Shown here: one piece after another, positions 21,422 to 33,870 of the stretch
How positions within the stretch are numbered: the stretch's first letter is position 1
Layout: each line of letters begins with the position of its first letter
Assembly: GCF_910592395.1 (NCBI RefSeq)
Contig: NC_088311.1
Location: 18,726,501 to 18,790,500, forward strand
Reading direction: 5' to 3'
DNA from: Lineus longissimus
Lineage: Eukaryota > Nemertea > Pilidiophora > Heteronemertea > Lineidae
DNA: 64,000 nucleotides
The notes under the pieces: model-generated
What the model saw: only the letters and a program-made list of their open reading frames with translations
What the model was told of the DNA's origin: nothing
Database searches by the model: none
Position numbers and translations under genes: made by a program

Positions 21422-23259
21422 TAAACAACCAGGCCCTATACGAAAAAAATGTTTTAAGAAACGACCAAGTGTGAATTGCCTTGACGGGGGAAAAGGAGGG
21501 TATACAGGGTTTACATTGACCGCTGCAATCAACCCAGCACAGCACCACTGTTCTGTCGCAAGAATATTCTCGAGCGTTGATTATCCCCTTATCTAAAGAG
21601 AAGCGAGAACTACTCCAGCGCCCGTCCCTTGGCACGTCGCTAAGTGGATACGAGCGATAAATCAATCATTAATGCACTCTGCACCGCGACAAAACTTCAC
21701 TTGAGAAAGTGTCGCCCAAGAGTAGAGCAAATCGACAAATAGTACGCAACATAAGTTACCGAATCAATCGTTTATGTATCAACATCACTGAAGATATTGC
21801 TAGATTGATTGACGGAATGATAGATTGCTTGGCTATTAACGACACAGACCGCCATTACCGCGTTATAGCTACATATCCAACAAACACGTTTATTGCTGTT
21901 CAGAGACACTTCTTCCTTTTTGTACTTTATGGCAACAAATTGTTTTAGAGACTTTCAGAACCGTCTTATCTCCTGCCCGCATAACATAACATACATACAT
22001 CATTATTAATTTTGCGGAAGACGTCATCAGTTTGTGTATGAAGTTTGGATGACAAGTGGTATGATTGCATAAGTATATAAGTCATCTCGGAACAATTCGG
22101 GCATTTCCGGAAGGTCGTTGGAAGTATATATGAGAGTATTTTGGTGATCGAACCCGACAAAACTCGTATCCTCTCCTGTAATGGAGATTGTGGTCAAACC
22201 TACTTCATGACCACGACACCGTTTACGATATTTTTCATAAAACAAATGCGCCAGAAGTGCTGCGATAATCAGGCGAGATGGGAAGTTAGTCATTCTGCCG
22301 AGATCAAAGCACAGAATGAGTTTCTTCCCTGCTGTCCTATCCCCCTGGCGGCAATTATACAACTAATGAATCCCCAATTCAGGAAGTATGTTTACTCAGA
22401 AACAATGCCTGTAGCTGAGAGCATCAAGACCAATGCTTCATCTCTTTGGAACCGATTTGTCGCGAAAATTAATGGCTTTGAGATGGAGTGGTGAGCGTTG
22501 CGCCTGGAGATACATTGTACTAATAACTGCGTCTCAATCACACAAGATAGTATGATACGATGATAAACATCTCAAATAAAAATTCTTTTGGTTGAATAAG
22601 TGCTTGATGGAAGAGAACATCATGCAGGTTGAACACTTTGTCAAACACAGATACATATTGTACTATCAAAAATCAACTCTGTCAGAAGTGTGGAACTACT
22701 AATAAGAAACCGTAATATATGCTTCACCAAGACTCACAGTGTGTACAATATGATATTGTCCCACTTAAGGGTAGATATACATAATCATAGAGCAAACACA
22801 ATGTTTGAAATTGGCTCTTGAAACTCTCCAACGCAATTTTCAGCAGCTATTTATTCACATAATGAACGCTTGTCTGGCACACCTCCAATGTCGCCTATGA
22901 TGCATTATATATCATATGAAATATATTCGCTAGCCTAGATGTTCTCGTGATGGTGAAAAAAATACAGACGGTCCTTACAGGTTCTTGCCCTTAGTACAGC
23001 TGGTCGGCAACCGAAATCGATAAAACAGGAGTCGGATGCGTATGTAGTCCATTCTAACAGAGCCTGGACCGGTTCCAAGACTAAGGTCATATATATCTGC
23101 CTAAACATATCAGATATGACAAAGAGCACGGGGTATTAGTTTGCCAGCGAGAGGATAGAATTATCCCCTTGACATTTCAACGTTGGTTCGATGTACGCGT
23201 ATACCAGATTTCAGGGCAAAAACTGCGGCCGCAACAAATGCTTTGTAGCCGCTCCTCTC

Positions 23260-24125
23260 GCCGACAGAGATAGATTTCTTGCCAAGCACATGTTTTCACT
23301 CATCTCGCAGACAGACCTCAGTAGCTTGCCAAGAACATGCTTTCACTCATCTCACCGACAGACCTCAGTAGTTTGCCAAGAACATGCTTTCACTCATCTC
23401 GCCGACAGACCTCAGTAGTTTGCCAAGAACATGTTTTCACTCATCTCGCCGACAGACCTCAGTATAGCTTGCTAATAACATGTTTCACTCATCTCACCGA
23501 CAGACCTCAGTAGTTTGCCAAGAACATGTTTTCACTCATCTCGCCGACAGACCTCAGTAGTTTGCCAAGAACATGTTTTCACTCATCTCGCCGACAGACC
23601 TCAGTAGTTTGCCAAGAACATGCTTTCTCTCATCTCGCCGACAGACCTCAATATAGCTTGCAAAGCACATGCTTTTACTCATCTCGCTGACAGACCCCAG
23701 TAGCTTGCCAAGAACATGCTTTCACACATCTCGCCGACAGACCTCAGTATGGCTTGCTAAGCACATGCTTTCACTCATCTCGCTGACAGACCTCAGTAGC
23801 TTGCCAAAAACATGCTTTCGCTCATCTTGCCGGCAGACCTCAATATAGCTTGCAAAGCACATGCTTTTACTCATCTCGCTGACAGACCCCAGTAGCTTGC
23901 CAAGAACATGCTTTCACACATCTCGCCGACAGACCTCAGTATGGCTTGCTAAGCACATGCTTTCACTCATCTCGCTGACAGACCTCAGTAGCTTGCCAAG
24001 AACATGCTTTCACTCATCTTGCCGACAGACCTCAGTAGCTTGCCAAGCACATGTGTTCATTCTTCTCTCCGACAGACCTCAGTAGCTTGCCAAGCAAATG
24101 CTTTCCAGGCATTCATTCCTCCGAT
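23260..24125 (+). repeat. 47-bp minisatellite with a four-unit higher-order block
   Basis: About 18 units of the type CAGACCTCAGTAGCTTGCC / AAGAACATGCTTTCACTC / ATCTCGCCGA. A block of four slightly different units starting CTTGCAAAGCACATG at 23657 recurs at 23849, a period of about 192 bp. Units become unrecognisable toward about 24560. Several frames stay open through it, but the reading is repeat-driven and I do not call a gene. Confidence 0.85.
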
Positions 24126-27106
24126 CCCGTCAGACCTCAGTTGTTGCAGACTCTTGTTTGCCAAGCACATACTATATACCCAGACAAACCTCAGCTATTG
24201 CTGCTTACGTCCTTTCAAGTATACATGCTTCCAAAGGGGCTCATGTCGCCAACACCATTAGAGTCTAATTGTTGCACCCTTTATCTAGCACAAGTTTTTT
24301 CGAGCATCATCTCTCCGATCCAATCAGTGCTGAGTTGTTGCGGCCTACACCTTGTCAAGTACATTCTTTTTAACTGCTCGTTTTTGCCGACACCAAGCTC
24401 AGTTGGTGCAGCCTATAGCTTGCTAAGTACATGGTTTCTTGAATCTTATACCTCCGATTCCACCAGAGCTCAGTTGTTGCAACCAAACACTTGTCAAGCA
24501 CGTGTTCTTGCCGATAATCTTGCTGACAGACATAGCTCATCAGTTGTTCCAGCCTGCAAATAAGTGCATGCTTAAATAAAAAGAAATAGTTCAGCCTATT
24601 TTTCAGCACCCACCTTGTACCTCCGATAAGGGCATAGCAATTTCAGGCCAGAAAGACGTGTCACGCCTTCTAATAGTAGCTTACCATTAACCCTCCGTTA
24701 CTTAGCCACTGCATATTTGTGCCAATTCCAGAGCAAATGAACTATACATGCATCTGCCTTTTAATACATTCTGGAATCAGCAAGAACTCAAAATGGTTGG
24801 AGCAACTCCATCATTATAAACCAACATCCTAAGCAATGTAAAGGACAGCAACGATCACACAAGCTCAAACTCCTCTTTTCGAGGACAGGGAAGCCAGGCA
24901 AAGAGTGCTTGTATTAGGCAGCAGTTGCCAAGCAACCAAATATGGTCCCTGAACGAAGCTGACTTAATTGAATTCATTGTGTATCAAGAACAGACTTTTT
25001 TATTTTCACAGATCGAAAGAATTTCCCATGCAATGATCGCGACACGTTCGGCACGTTAGTAGCCAAGCAGGTGTAAAGGTTTGAATTGTACTAAGATCAG
25101 AATGTCCGGGTGATAAATTATCCTATTAACCAAAATGCGCTTTTAATCTCTGCGGTATTGATGGTCTTATATGGTCATATGGTCTATATAGAACCTTCCG
25201 TGATAATACAATTTCGGATTTTTTTCCAGGGGGAAATTTTTTACACATATCTGGTACCAAAGAATGTGGAACAGTGTATACGACCAAAGCTGATACACCT
25301 TTCCAGAAATGGGGCGCTGAGTGTCCGAAATAGTGATGTCATAAGGGGAAACTAGGCCTTGGTGGAGGGACAAAGGAGATAGTCATGGTTGACCAACACA
25401 CTTGAATGCCTTTGATGACAGACAAGGGGAAAAAGTTAGTTCCAATGCAAGCCACCAATTTCGTGAAGCATGTATACATGTACATCATTCCCTTCATCCT
25501 GTTGGTCTATGTTATCATGGTTATGAATGTCTGGGAAAGACGTTTACACCACTCAGTGACCACCTTGCATACAGAGGCCCATGATGGTCGGGACGGTCTA
25601 ATCAAAAGACTTGCTGCCCATACCGAAAACAGATAAGGCGACCACCCACCCAAACTAGTAGGTATTAAAGCTGGGCCGGGGATAGATCCTACCAGGTGAT
25701 GACACATCCAGGTAGCCTTCTAATGCACTGTGGGATTATACATTTACCCGATGAACCAAATCTTTTATCTGCGGTGCTCATGTAGTAGCTTTTCTCAGCC
25801 TGCTTTTATAGTGGAGGCTAGGGTTTAAAGGTGGCTCTATTCGTGATGCATAATATCTTCGAAGTCTCGGATTCTACAATTACGTGTAGTTGCATTAAAA
25901 CACATGATCAAACATTATATTCACAGTCTTTGCCATAGTTGCTTGGCAACGAGAAGTTATTGACATAACATAAAGATTACCATCTCCTTGTTCAATTGGA
26001 CATGTGTACGATCATACCGATGCTCAAATAACGATTGATCAGCGTGTGACTTCATGTCAATCAGAAATCAATACTTTTAAAATGGCCGTTTCCACAGTAA
26101 GAATCCGATAGGCGCCGGAGTAAGTGGTTTTTGCTGGGATCCTGACCGCACTGTCGCTTAACCTGTGTCATTGTGTCAATGTAACACCAATTGACGATTG
26201 GTGAGATTTAGCGAGATATCATTCACGTTTGAGTAAAATGCTGTCAATTCCGCCAGCCACGTGTCGGTACAGCAATATCTATCTATTTCCGTGAAACTCC
26301 CGATCGAGCTACGCCGTGGTCGAATGGGGAGCTGCGCCCGACTTGCGACAACTCGCCGTCCGGGGATCATTGCCTGACTGGTTTAATCATTGTTTAAAGT
26401 AGCCATCCAACAAGGACAGCACCATGCAGATGTTACAGGCAGCTTCCAATCCTGGCAAGTGTTTGTCACAGAACAATGCGTCAGCAGATGTCGCTGGAAA
26501 TGATGGGATCTGGAGGATATGATAACACTATGGTACAACTGAGGTAAAATACATTAGTCAATATGAACAACATGCCAAGTATGGTTGTACTTGAGGCAGT
26601 CATCGGTCAACTGCGTTTCACCACAAGTACGAATTAACCCATATGAGGATAAGGTGTTGAAATTGTTTTGAAGTTGTATAAAGTTTCTTTACAAATAGGT
26701 TTTAGCCCGCATTAAAAACTTGTAGCGATAGGATTTTGTCCGGTTGATATGATATCAGCATTGAAAATTACCTGCATGTAGCTCATCGGACTGCTGGTGC
26801 CTCATTCATAGACGGGTCAAGAGGGAACGCGTGGTAAAAGTTTCGCCCTGTTTGCGTCAACGTCGTCACAAATCCAGCGACAAGATCAGGTTCTTTGAAT
26901 ATGTCTAACTACTGTTCCAATACACCCGCACCATATTATCGACACTCGGGATAAAGATTTTATCACCTCCTAGATTAACCGGCCCGATGACGTCTCTCAC
27001 AGGATACTTATTCTCAGACCGGGTGCTCCTGCCCTTCCTTGCGAAAATTACTGCATCCGCCCCTGTCTTTTGATCAAAATGGTTAAAGGTTGTGCTTACG
27101 CTCACT
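24126..27106. other. No confident gene
   Basis: Contains the fading edge of the minisatellite and one membrane-protein-like small ORF (25406-25636), listed separately. Confidence 0.4.
25406..25636 (+). CDS. Possible 76-residue single-pass membrane microprotein
   Basis: An ATG ORF encoding a basic N-terminus (TDKGKKLVP), one strongly hydrophobic stretch of about 20 residues (MYIIPFILLVYVIMVMNV) followed by WERR, and a polar C-terminus ending LAAHTENR. The charge pattern suits a single membrane anchor. No homologue recognised, no clear promoter or splice context, and the start context is ordinary. It could equally be chance in an AT-rich frame. Confidence 0.25.
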   Translation: MPLMTDKGKKLVPMQATNFVKHVYMYIIPFILLVYVIMVMNVWERRLHHSVTTLHTEAHDGRDGLIKRLAAHTENR

Positions 27107-27380
27107 GATTTTTGATAACCAATCGCTCAACGTGCGTGATTAGTTTTGTCTTTACTATAACTAATCAAATGGAGCATGAAAATTACGTTAATAATTTGAA
27201 AAGAAAAATTGCAGCTCGCGAGATCAAAGCCAGAAGAAATGGATATTTTCTATCGATTTCAGCGAAGTATCACAAAACGAACAACTTCAAATGCACGTAC
27301 TTTTCTTGGAAATTTGGTATAAGATAACTGAAGACGTTGGTTACTTTGATAAATGCAGTAAGTTGTGCCTTGGTAGCAGG
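27107..27380 (+). repeat. Tandem diverged duplication, unit 1
   Basis: Aligns with 27573-27850 over about 270 bp with many substitutions. Both contain a short ORF opening with the same pattern (TNRSTxVIxFV, later NYVNxLKRK-like). No family is recognised. Confidence 0.55.
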
Positions 27381-27572
27381 CGAACCCGAGTAAGACAGAA
27401 AGAAAGACTCTAATGAGACACTAGTATACTCGTGACTGTTTGACGAATATGAAATGAAGTATGCATTCAAATAATTGGCCTACTTTTGAAATAAACAGTA
27501 TGTAGCACCCCACATTTGATCTCAGTAGCATCAAGTTTATAATAGAGATATAGGAAAGGCTGATTTACAGTC

Positions 27573-27850
27573 ATTGATTTATGACCAATCGCTCAACAAG
27601 TGTGATTGATTTTGTTCTCCCTTCAAATAATCCAGTGAAGCATGGCAATTACATTAACAAATTGAAAAGGAAAAAGCCAGCTCTCGTGAGATCAAAACAA
27701 GAAGAAATCACTATTTTTCCATCGATTCATGTTCAGCAATGGAGTATCGGAAATCCGAAGAACAAAGGAACAACTTCAAATGCCACGGTTATTTCTACTT
27801 TGCTCTTAATGGATACTTTGTAACCAGAGCATACAAGACGATGATGGTTG
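27573..27850 (+). repeat. Tandem diverged duplication, unit 2
   Basis: Second copy, offset about 466 bp. The ORF begins MTNRSTSVIDFV and later has NYINKLKRK, against NYVNNLKRK in unit 1. After the shared part the frames differ, which argues against a maintained protein. Confidence 0.55.
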
Positions 27851-28127
27851 TTTGATATATACTGCTGTGCCTTGATAGAACGCATGCCAGTTCTTTGATA
27901 AGATCTTGGTATGCTTTGACAAAGTACCGTCTTATTTGTGTTCTGCCACGTTGCATTGGACTTGGAAGAAATTTTAAACAATACGAGTTTTATAATAGTG
28001 TTAGTTTGTGAACAAGTACACCATCAGAACAAACAGAAAAGGTCGACAGACATGATAAGGCCATAGGGTACAATCGTCTTCTTGTTTCTGATCATCATTC
28101 TTGGAGAGTCTATTGTTTATTATATTA

Positions 28128-28274
28128 GGGAGGTTGAGAACAGCGACTTATCAAGGAAGCCTTATTCGTATACGGATAAAACTCTGTAGAAATTAGGAAA
28201 GAGGACGAATTGTGTGTACATTTCTATCCGTATGCGTATAAGGATTCCAGATAATTACCTGATCTTAACCTCCC
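28128..28274. mobile_element. 147-bp MITE with TA target duplication (Tc1/mariner-like)
   Basis: Ends GGGAGGTTGAGA and, inverted, GGGAGGTTAAGA. Arms of about 55 bp stay alignable through GTATACGGATA / GCATACGGATA. TA dinucleotides flank at 28126-28127 and 28275-28276. No ORF. Superfamily is inferred from the TA flank only. Confidence 0.7.
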
Positions 28275-28539
28275 TAGCTATGAAACTTATATAGTGCTAA
28301 CTCAAACTGGTTATTAGTCACTCATAGCGCGTCACATTTTACCCCTGACAATATATTGGCCAGTACGTTCATGATTCAAGCCCTACTCTCCGGCAGAATA
28401 CTGGCCCGAGGTGCAGCTACTGAGCGTTCCGGACTGTCATTCATACCCTGCCATCTTAGCTAGTCTCTCTTCACGTCCGCTCATAGCAGAGATATACACA
28501 TTGTCTTGCATGCCATTACAGTGTCCAGATGATATCGAC

Positions 28540-29590
28540 ATTGTCCAAAGCAGATGTATCCAAATTGTTCAACAGATGTATCCACATCGTCTAACAGAGG
28601 TCCCATCAATTTCCAGGAGAGAATTACTAGACGAGGTCTCCACAATGTCCAGCAGAGATATCCACATTGTCTAGCAGAGGCCCCACGTTGTCCAGCAGAG
28701 ATATCCACATTGTCTAGCAGAGGTATCAGCGTATCTAGCAGGGATTTCCGCACTGTGTAGCTGAGATATACACACTCCTCCAGCAGCAAGGTCCCACAAT
28801 GACCAGCAGATACAGACATGTATTTGTTAATTCGTACAACAGATTGTACAGATTTAGCTCGTGCATTACAAAAACTTTGTGCGTGGTGCAATGTGAAATA
28901 ATGCATTTACATACAGACAATTGGCCTAGGGGTCTAAACAATGAAGTTGATCATGGCACAATGTTCATCACATAGTCTAGCAGAGGTCAACAATGTCCAG
29001 CAGAGATATCCACATTTTCTAGCAGAGGTCCAACAATGTCCAGCAGAGATATCCACATTGCCTAGCAGAAGTCCAACAATGTCGAGCAGAGATATCCACA
29101 TTGCCTAGCAGAGGTCCAACAATGTCGAGCAGAGATATCCACATTGCCTAGCAGAAGTCCAACAATGTCCAGCATAGATATCCACATTGTCTAGCAGAAG
29201 TCCAACAATGTCCAGCAGAGATATCCACATTGCCTAGCAGAGGTCCAACAATGTCCAGCAGAGATAACCACATTGCCTAGCAGAGGTCCAACAATGTCGA
29301 GCAGAGATATCCACATTGCCTAGCAGAGGTCCAACAATGTCGAGCAGAGATATCCACATTGCCTAGCAGAAGTCCAACAATGTCCAGCAGAGATATCCAT
29401 ATTGTCTAGCAGAGGTCCAACAATGTCGAGCAGAGATATTCACATTGTCTACCAATATTCATTTTGTCCAGCAGAGATATCCACACTGTCCAGCGGAGAT
29501 ATCCATATTGTCTAGAAGAGGTCGGTATTGATCCGAATGTCCAGCATAGATATCCACATTGTCTAGCGGAGATATCCATATAGTCCAGTT
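28540..29590 (+). repeat. 43-bp minisatellite
   Basis: Unit GTCCAACAATGTCCAGCAG / AGATATCCACATTGCCTAG / CAGAA. A tight array runs from about 28975 to 29450, with degenerate relatives on both sides (28540-28800 and 29450-29590). The units alternate between small variants (TGTCCAGC/TGTCGAGC, CAGAG/CAGAA) in a block-like order. Confidence 0.85.
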
Positions 29591-29939
29591 GTCGTTCAAT
29601 TCAGTACAATTAGATAATGACTATGTTAACATCCCTTGAAGCACTTTTCCTCAAAGATGAAGAGAGCGCGCGAGCAGGTTGGCTTTATGTTTAATTATCC
29701 AGAAAGTCAATAATATGCGCACAGCTAATCAATCATACATGATAATAACTGTTCGAGTTTCCCCTGCAGCGCCATATTATAATCTCTTGTTCTTTCCAAA
29801 AGGATTCTTTTTAAATGCTTTAACACTTGTAATCGGGAATGTTCGTTGTCCGAGTTTTAGTAGTATTACAGCGGAATTAACGCAACGGTCACTACAGTTT
29901 CAGATGTGCTTTAATATAAAGGAATTACCATATTAACGG

Positions 29940-30500
29940 TCTCACTACATATTACATTGTCTGAGTTTTAGAAGAGCTATAACATGAGGTAGATTAATCG
30001 CGATCAATACTTGATAGCACTACATTTTACGTTATCTGAGTATTTGTAGCTCTATAAAGGAATTTTAAACACAACAGCCTCACTACATATTACGTTATAG
30101 TGTGAGAAGTGCTGTAAAGGAATTAACATAACAGCCTCACTATATATTACGTCATAGTGTGAGAAGTGTTGTAAAGGAATTTACATAACAGCCTCACCAC
30201 ACATTACGTTATAGTATAAGAAGTGTTGTAAAGGAATTTACACAACAGCCTCACTACATATTACGTTATCTGAGTTTGAGAAGTGCTGTAAAGGAATTAA
30301 CACAACAGCCTCACTACATATTACGTTATAGTTTGAGAAGTGCTGTAAAGGAATTAACATAACAGCCTCACTATATATTACGTTATCTGAGTTTGAGAAG
30401 TGCTGTAAAGGAATTAACATAACAGCCTCACTATATATTACGTTATCTGAGTTTTAGCAGGTGCTATACAGGAATTACATAACGGTCTCATGGCACTACA
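29940..30500 (+). repeat. About 60-bp minisatellite
   Basis: Units contain CAGCCTCACTACATATTACG, TTATCTGAGTTTGAGAAG and TGCTGTAAAGGAATTAACA. Around eight copies; the centre (30110-30450) is best conserved. Confidence 0.85.
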
Positions 30501-31439
30501 GTTTACACGTCGCCTTTAAGTAACTGCAGCGCTATACGGCAGGATTAGCTGTATCCGCAGATCTGTGTCAGACACTTATAGTAGGACACTAAATTCTGAG
30601 AATAAAATCCAAGGCCTGGCTTCTCATTCAAAAATTCAGAACCGTCATTATATACCATGACCCTACATGTATTTTCAGGTAGGGAGCTGAGGAAGATTTG
30701 ACTTAAATGGCCTACTGCATTCGTTCAAAAAATTCCTCGACCTGTTTATAGAGGTACAACACTAACACCATGACCTTCTATAAAGGGGTTTAGCAATAAA
30801 CCAGCACACCATGACCGTTTCGTTTAGAAGTTCAACACAACATATTACATTACACCATGATACTGATGAAAGATTCTACCGCGGAATTCCAATTCTCTTC
30901 CGCAATCTTCAAGCAGCAGGTATTTGGGAACTGATACCACAACTTGCTACGAAGGCCTTCACCATAGTCTGATTGGTTCATGAACATAATTCACAAAATT
31001 ATTAGATGGAAAATGTCCGACGCCAGCAGTCTTTCGACTGTCCCACAGAATGAGGTCAGATTGTTCGAAGAAGATGTTCGTTAGTCGAAGGGGAGAGGGT
31101 GCGGCGGGGATCGCCGGCAGTTCGTAATCTGACTTTTCAACATATTACAGATGCTCCGCTGGTTTACTAGGAGTATACATGGCGTGCCAACTTGATGCAG
31201 GATTTTACCTTGGCACATTGACCTTCACTCCCAAAACTCTCAACTCGACTCGCAAGTGCGTTGCCATATTATTACCCCTTTCCTTTGGCCTGTGCATTCC
31301 TGTTCAAGCTCAACTCCCAGGAAAGTATACAATCCATCTGCCTCTCACGGCCAAGACTCATAGCTATCTCTGCCTGCAAAGTATCCAGGCATTCACAACT
31401 GGTTGGACAGAAGGAAGTAGGCTTAGTGGCTTACTCACT

Positions 31440-31515
31440 GACACAAAAACGAAACAGCGGTGATCCATTCGAATATCGAACTCACGACCTCCTGATTATG
31501 AGCCCAGCGCCCAAA
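31440..31515 (-). repeat. tRNA-Met-like SINE fragment
   Basis: On the minus strand GGGCTCATAATCAGGAGG followed by TCGTGAGTTCGATATTCG looks like the anticodon-loop-to-B-box part of a tRNA-Met-derived SINE head (CAT anticodon, GTTCGA). The A-box half is missing. A SINE body may continue toward about 31300. Confidence 0.55.
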
Positions 31516-32063
31516 AAAACACTCCCCTTTGATCTTCCAGATATTTCCTTGTTGAATCCAGATGGCCATCTTCGCAAAAGAATACCCCGGTATGTACCGG
31601 CGAGACATTTACCAATCAGGTCTAGCTTCAGTAGGCCTAAGTTAGCTTCATACGCTCAGTGTGGGAGTAATCTCGTGAACTACGGATGCTTGAAACTCAT
31701 TCAAGTCTACCTACAAACCTGGTGTAGTAGATCCCAGCTTGTTTACTCGTCCCTTTACCTGTTCACGTTTTGTATTCTTCGGTATGTCCTGAAGTTTATC
31801 ACATACATCACAACAACGATCCAAACGCTGGCAGCTAGTGATGAAGGAAGTCCCCTGGGATAAATTGGGGAAAGGTGGATCGTTATTACTGGTGGTCTGG
31901 ACATACAGTGCTGAATAGCACAGTTATCATGCATACGAATTTGCTGCCCCCCCCCCCCCCCCAACACTACCACCACCGGCTCAAAACATTGATAATTATT
32001 CATGTTTGTAATATCAAACAGGCTAAGCTACATAACAGCAAACTCAAAAATATAATATTTAGG

Positions 32064-32310
32064 AAATCGTGACATTTATGACATTTTGTTCAAACAGATT
32101 TTGCTGCATACATTTGTGTCTATCATGCATGCAATGAGACCGACTCCCTGGGCAGTCCATTGCGTCATCCTAATTTGGTCTCCTTATGTGCGGAACAAGG
32201 CCGGTCCACTGCGTCCGGAGTGTAGCATGCAATACACGGGCTATGGACACTAATACTGGCAGAGATGATAAACATGCTTGAATATTATATTGTGTCTGCT
32301 TTGTATCAAT
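32064..32310 (+). repeat. Dispersed repeat family R1, copy C, interrupted by an insertion
   Basis: Aligns with copy A up to GCATACATTTGTGTCTATC and again from CTATGGACACTAATACTGGC. The gap in the alignment is an 89-bp insert flanked by a 9-bp repeat (see 32136-32224). Confidence 0.55.
32136..32224. mobile_element. 89-bp nested insertion with 9-bp target duplication
   Basis: GCATGCAAT occurs at 32127-32135 and again at 32225-32233. Removing one copy plus the 89 bp restores alignment to R1 copy A. The ends are not obvious TIRs. A 9-bp duplication is typical of Mutator-like elements, but this is weak evidence for such a small piece. Confidence 0.5.
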
Positions 32311-33094
32311 AACGCACGTCACGTGCCCAGGCTATGGAGGACCCCCTCTACTGGAGTTCCGAATATCCATTAACCCGTTTCATATAGTGAGATGCAGAAA
32401 CATTTCATATGTTTGTCAGCCCAATATGATTAAAGTTCAGCCATACAATATTGGATAGCTTATTCGTCATACTCAACACGTGCGACTTATCATAATCATG
32501 TAGCCTACTTTCACCGAGTCCTATAACATACCCCTCCCGCAAATCACTGCACACATCGAAATTGTCCCTTCCTGCACATTCAAGCCTACATCACACAATC
32601 ATGACGTATCCTTTTATGCTGTTTCTGTTAGCACGATGGTGCTCCCCAGTGCAAAAATAAACATTTAATAGCCAGTAATAGACATTGAGGAGGGCGTACA
32701 ATAACGTAATAACGACTTACCGAGGAGGCTGCAAAGACGACGTGAAACTACGGCAATGCGGGGTAATTCCTGCCGTACAGCAAACGATATATCCAGCGAT
32801 GTAATCCACAGATCTAATACTAAAAGCGGTGAAATGTACAGGAAACTAGAATTGCACCGTTATCGATGGGAATCCATACTCGTGCTTGCTGATGTATGCG
32901 GGCGCAACCATCCTTTCATGGGAGGGAGGAGGCTAGCGCTAGTCGAGAGGTATTTATCATTATTTCATCGATTTTCAAGGTGGAACAGTATAGATGCTAC
33001 AAAAGCTGATTGATTACATTAACCATTGGCTATTATCAAGTTCCCATGTTCATTGTCGACATACAAGATATACTTAAATGTATACTGTCGCCTA

Positions 33095-33870
33095 GTACTA
33101 GTGTGATGTCGAGCAACGGCAATAGGCAGAATGATGCATCGCCTTCTAACACGTAAGATGTCATGCAGTCGCCGATTCTAGGCGTTACGTGCCTTGATGT
33201 CAGCAGTCACCTGTGCAGTACAGAATGAAGCATCGCCTTATAACACGTAAAATATCAAGCAGTCGTCAATTCTAGGCATTATAAGGCACGTATAACGCTG
33301 CTTGACATCTTACGTGATGTTTCATTCTGCACTCTATTGATATCAGAAGACGCCAGTGCAGAGTACAGAATGATGCATCGCCTTCAAAAACGTAAATGTC
33401 AAGCAGTCGCCAATTCCAGGCGTTTTACGTCCCATGATGTCAGCAATCGCCAGTGTAGTATCAATGATGCATCGCCTTATGACACGTAAGATGTCATGTA
33501 GTCGCCAAACGCGCCTTGATGTCAGCAGTCGTCAGTGTAGTAGGATGATGCATCGCCTAACATCTGACATGAATGTCTGAGTACCCTGTCTGATGTCAGA
33601 AATCGCCAATGTAGTGGGATATGCATCGCCTTATTATATCTATAATGAAACGCCAATGTAGTAGGAGTCTGCATTGCCTTTTTGTAACATGCCGGTACAT
33701 GTATGATGTAAAGCTTAGGAGTAGGAGTATTCATTGCCTTATAGCAAAACAATGCCTCAGGAGACATTGCTTCCCGGCGGAGCGACATTTGGCATGTTAC
33801 CCTCCCTGGCGGGCAATATTTATATAATGTCATGCAAACTCAGGTGTAGTAGGAGTGTGCATTGCCTTAT
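33095..33870 (+). repeat. Irregular tandem repeat, about 100-bp units
   Basis: Recurring words are GATGCATCGCCTT, ACACGTAAGATGTCA, CAGTCGCC and TTGATGTCAGCAGTCG. At least seven partial units with variable spacing; one (about 33280-33320) is inverted. It grades into degenerate CATTGCCTTATA words to about 33870. Confidence 0.7.

Larger units (their letters stand above)
18916..23259. other. Repeat-bearing, gene-poor stretch
   Basis: Contains R1 copy B, a SINE-like tail and one MITE, listed separately. Overlapping ORFs on both strands at 22027-22494 have no recognised domain. Confidence 0.4.
30501..33094. other. Repeat-rich, gene-poor stretch
   Basis: Contains the tRNA-Met-like SINE piece, a poly(C) run (31947-31962) and R1 copy C. 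A 200-codon ORF on the plus strand (31261-31863) crosses the SINE and is not credible as a gene. Confidence 0.45.

Noticed and set aside
22027-22494. Overlapping ORFs of 111 (minus) and 117 (plus) codons
   Set aside because: Neither has a recognisable domain or splice context, and both being open suggests base composition.
24051-24563. 170-codon ORF as a gene
   Set aside because: Formed by the degenerate edge of the 47-bp minisatellite.
28975-29590. CRISPR-like array
   Set aside because: The 43-bp units are contiguous with no unique spacers, and the genome is eukaryotic; it is a minisatellite.
31261-31863. 200-codon ORF as a gene
   Set aside because: It reads the antisense of a tRNA-Met-like SINE (EYRTHDLLIMSPAP-type text), a well-known false ORF source.
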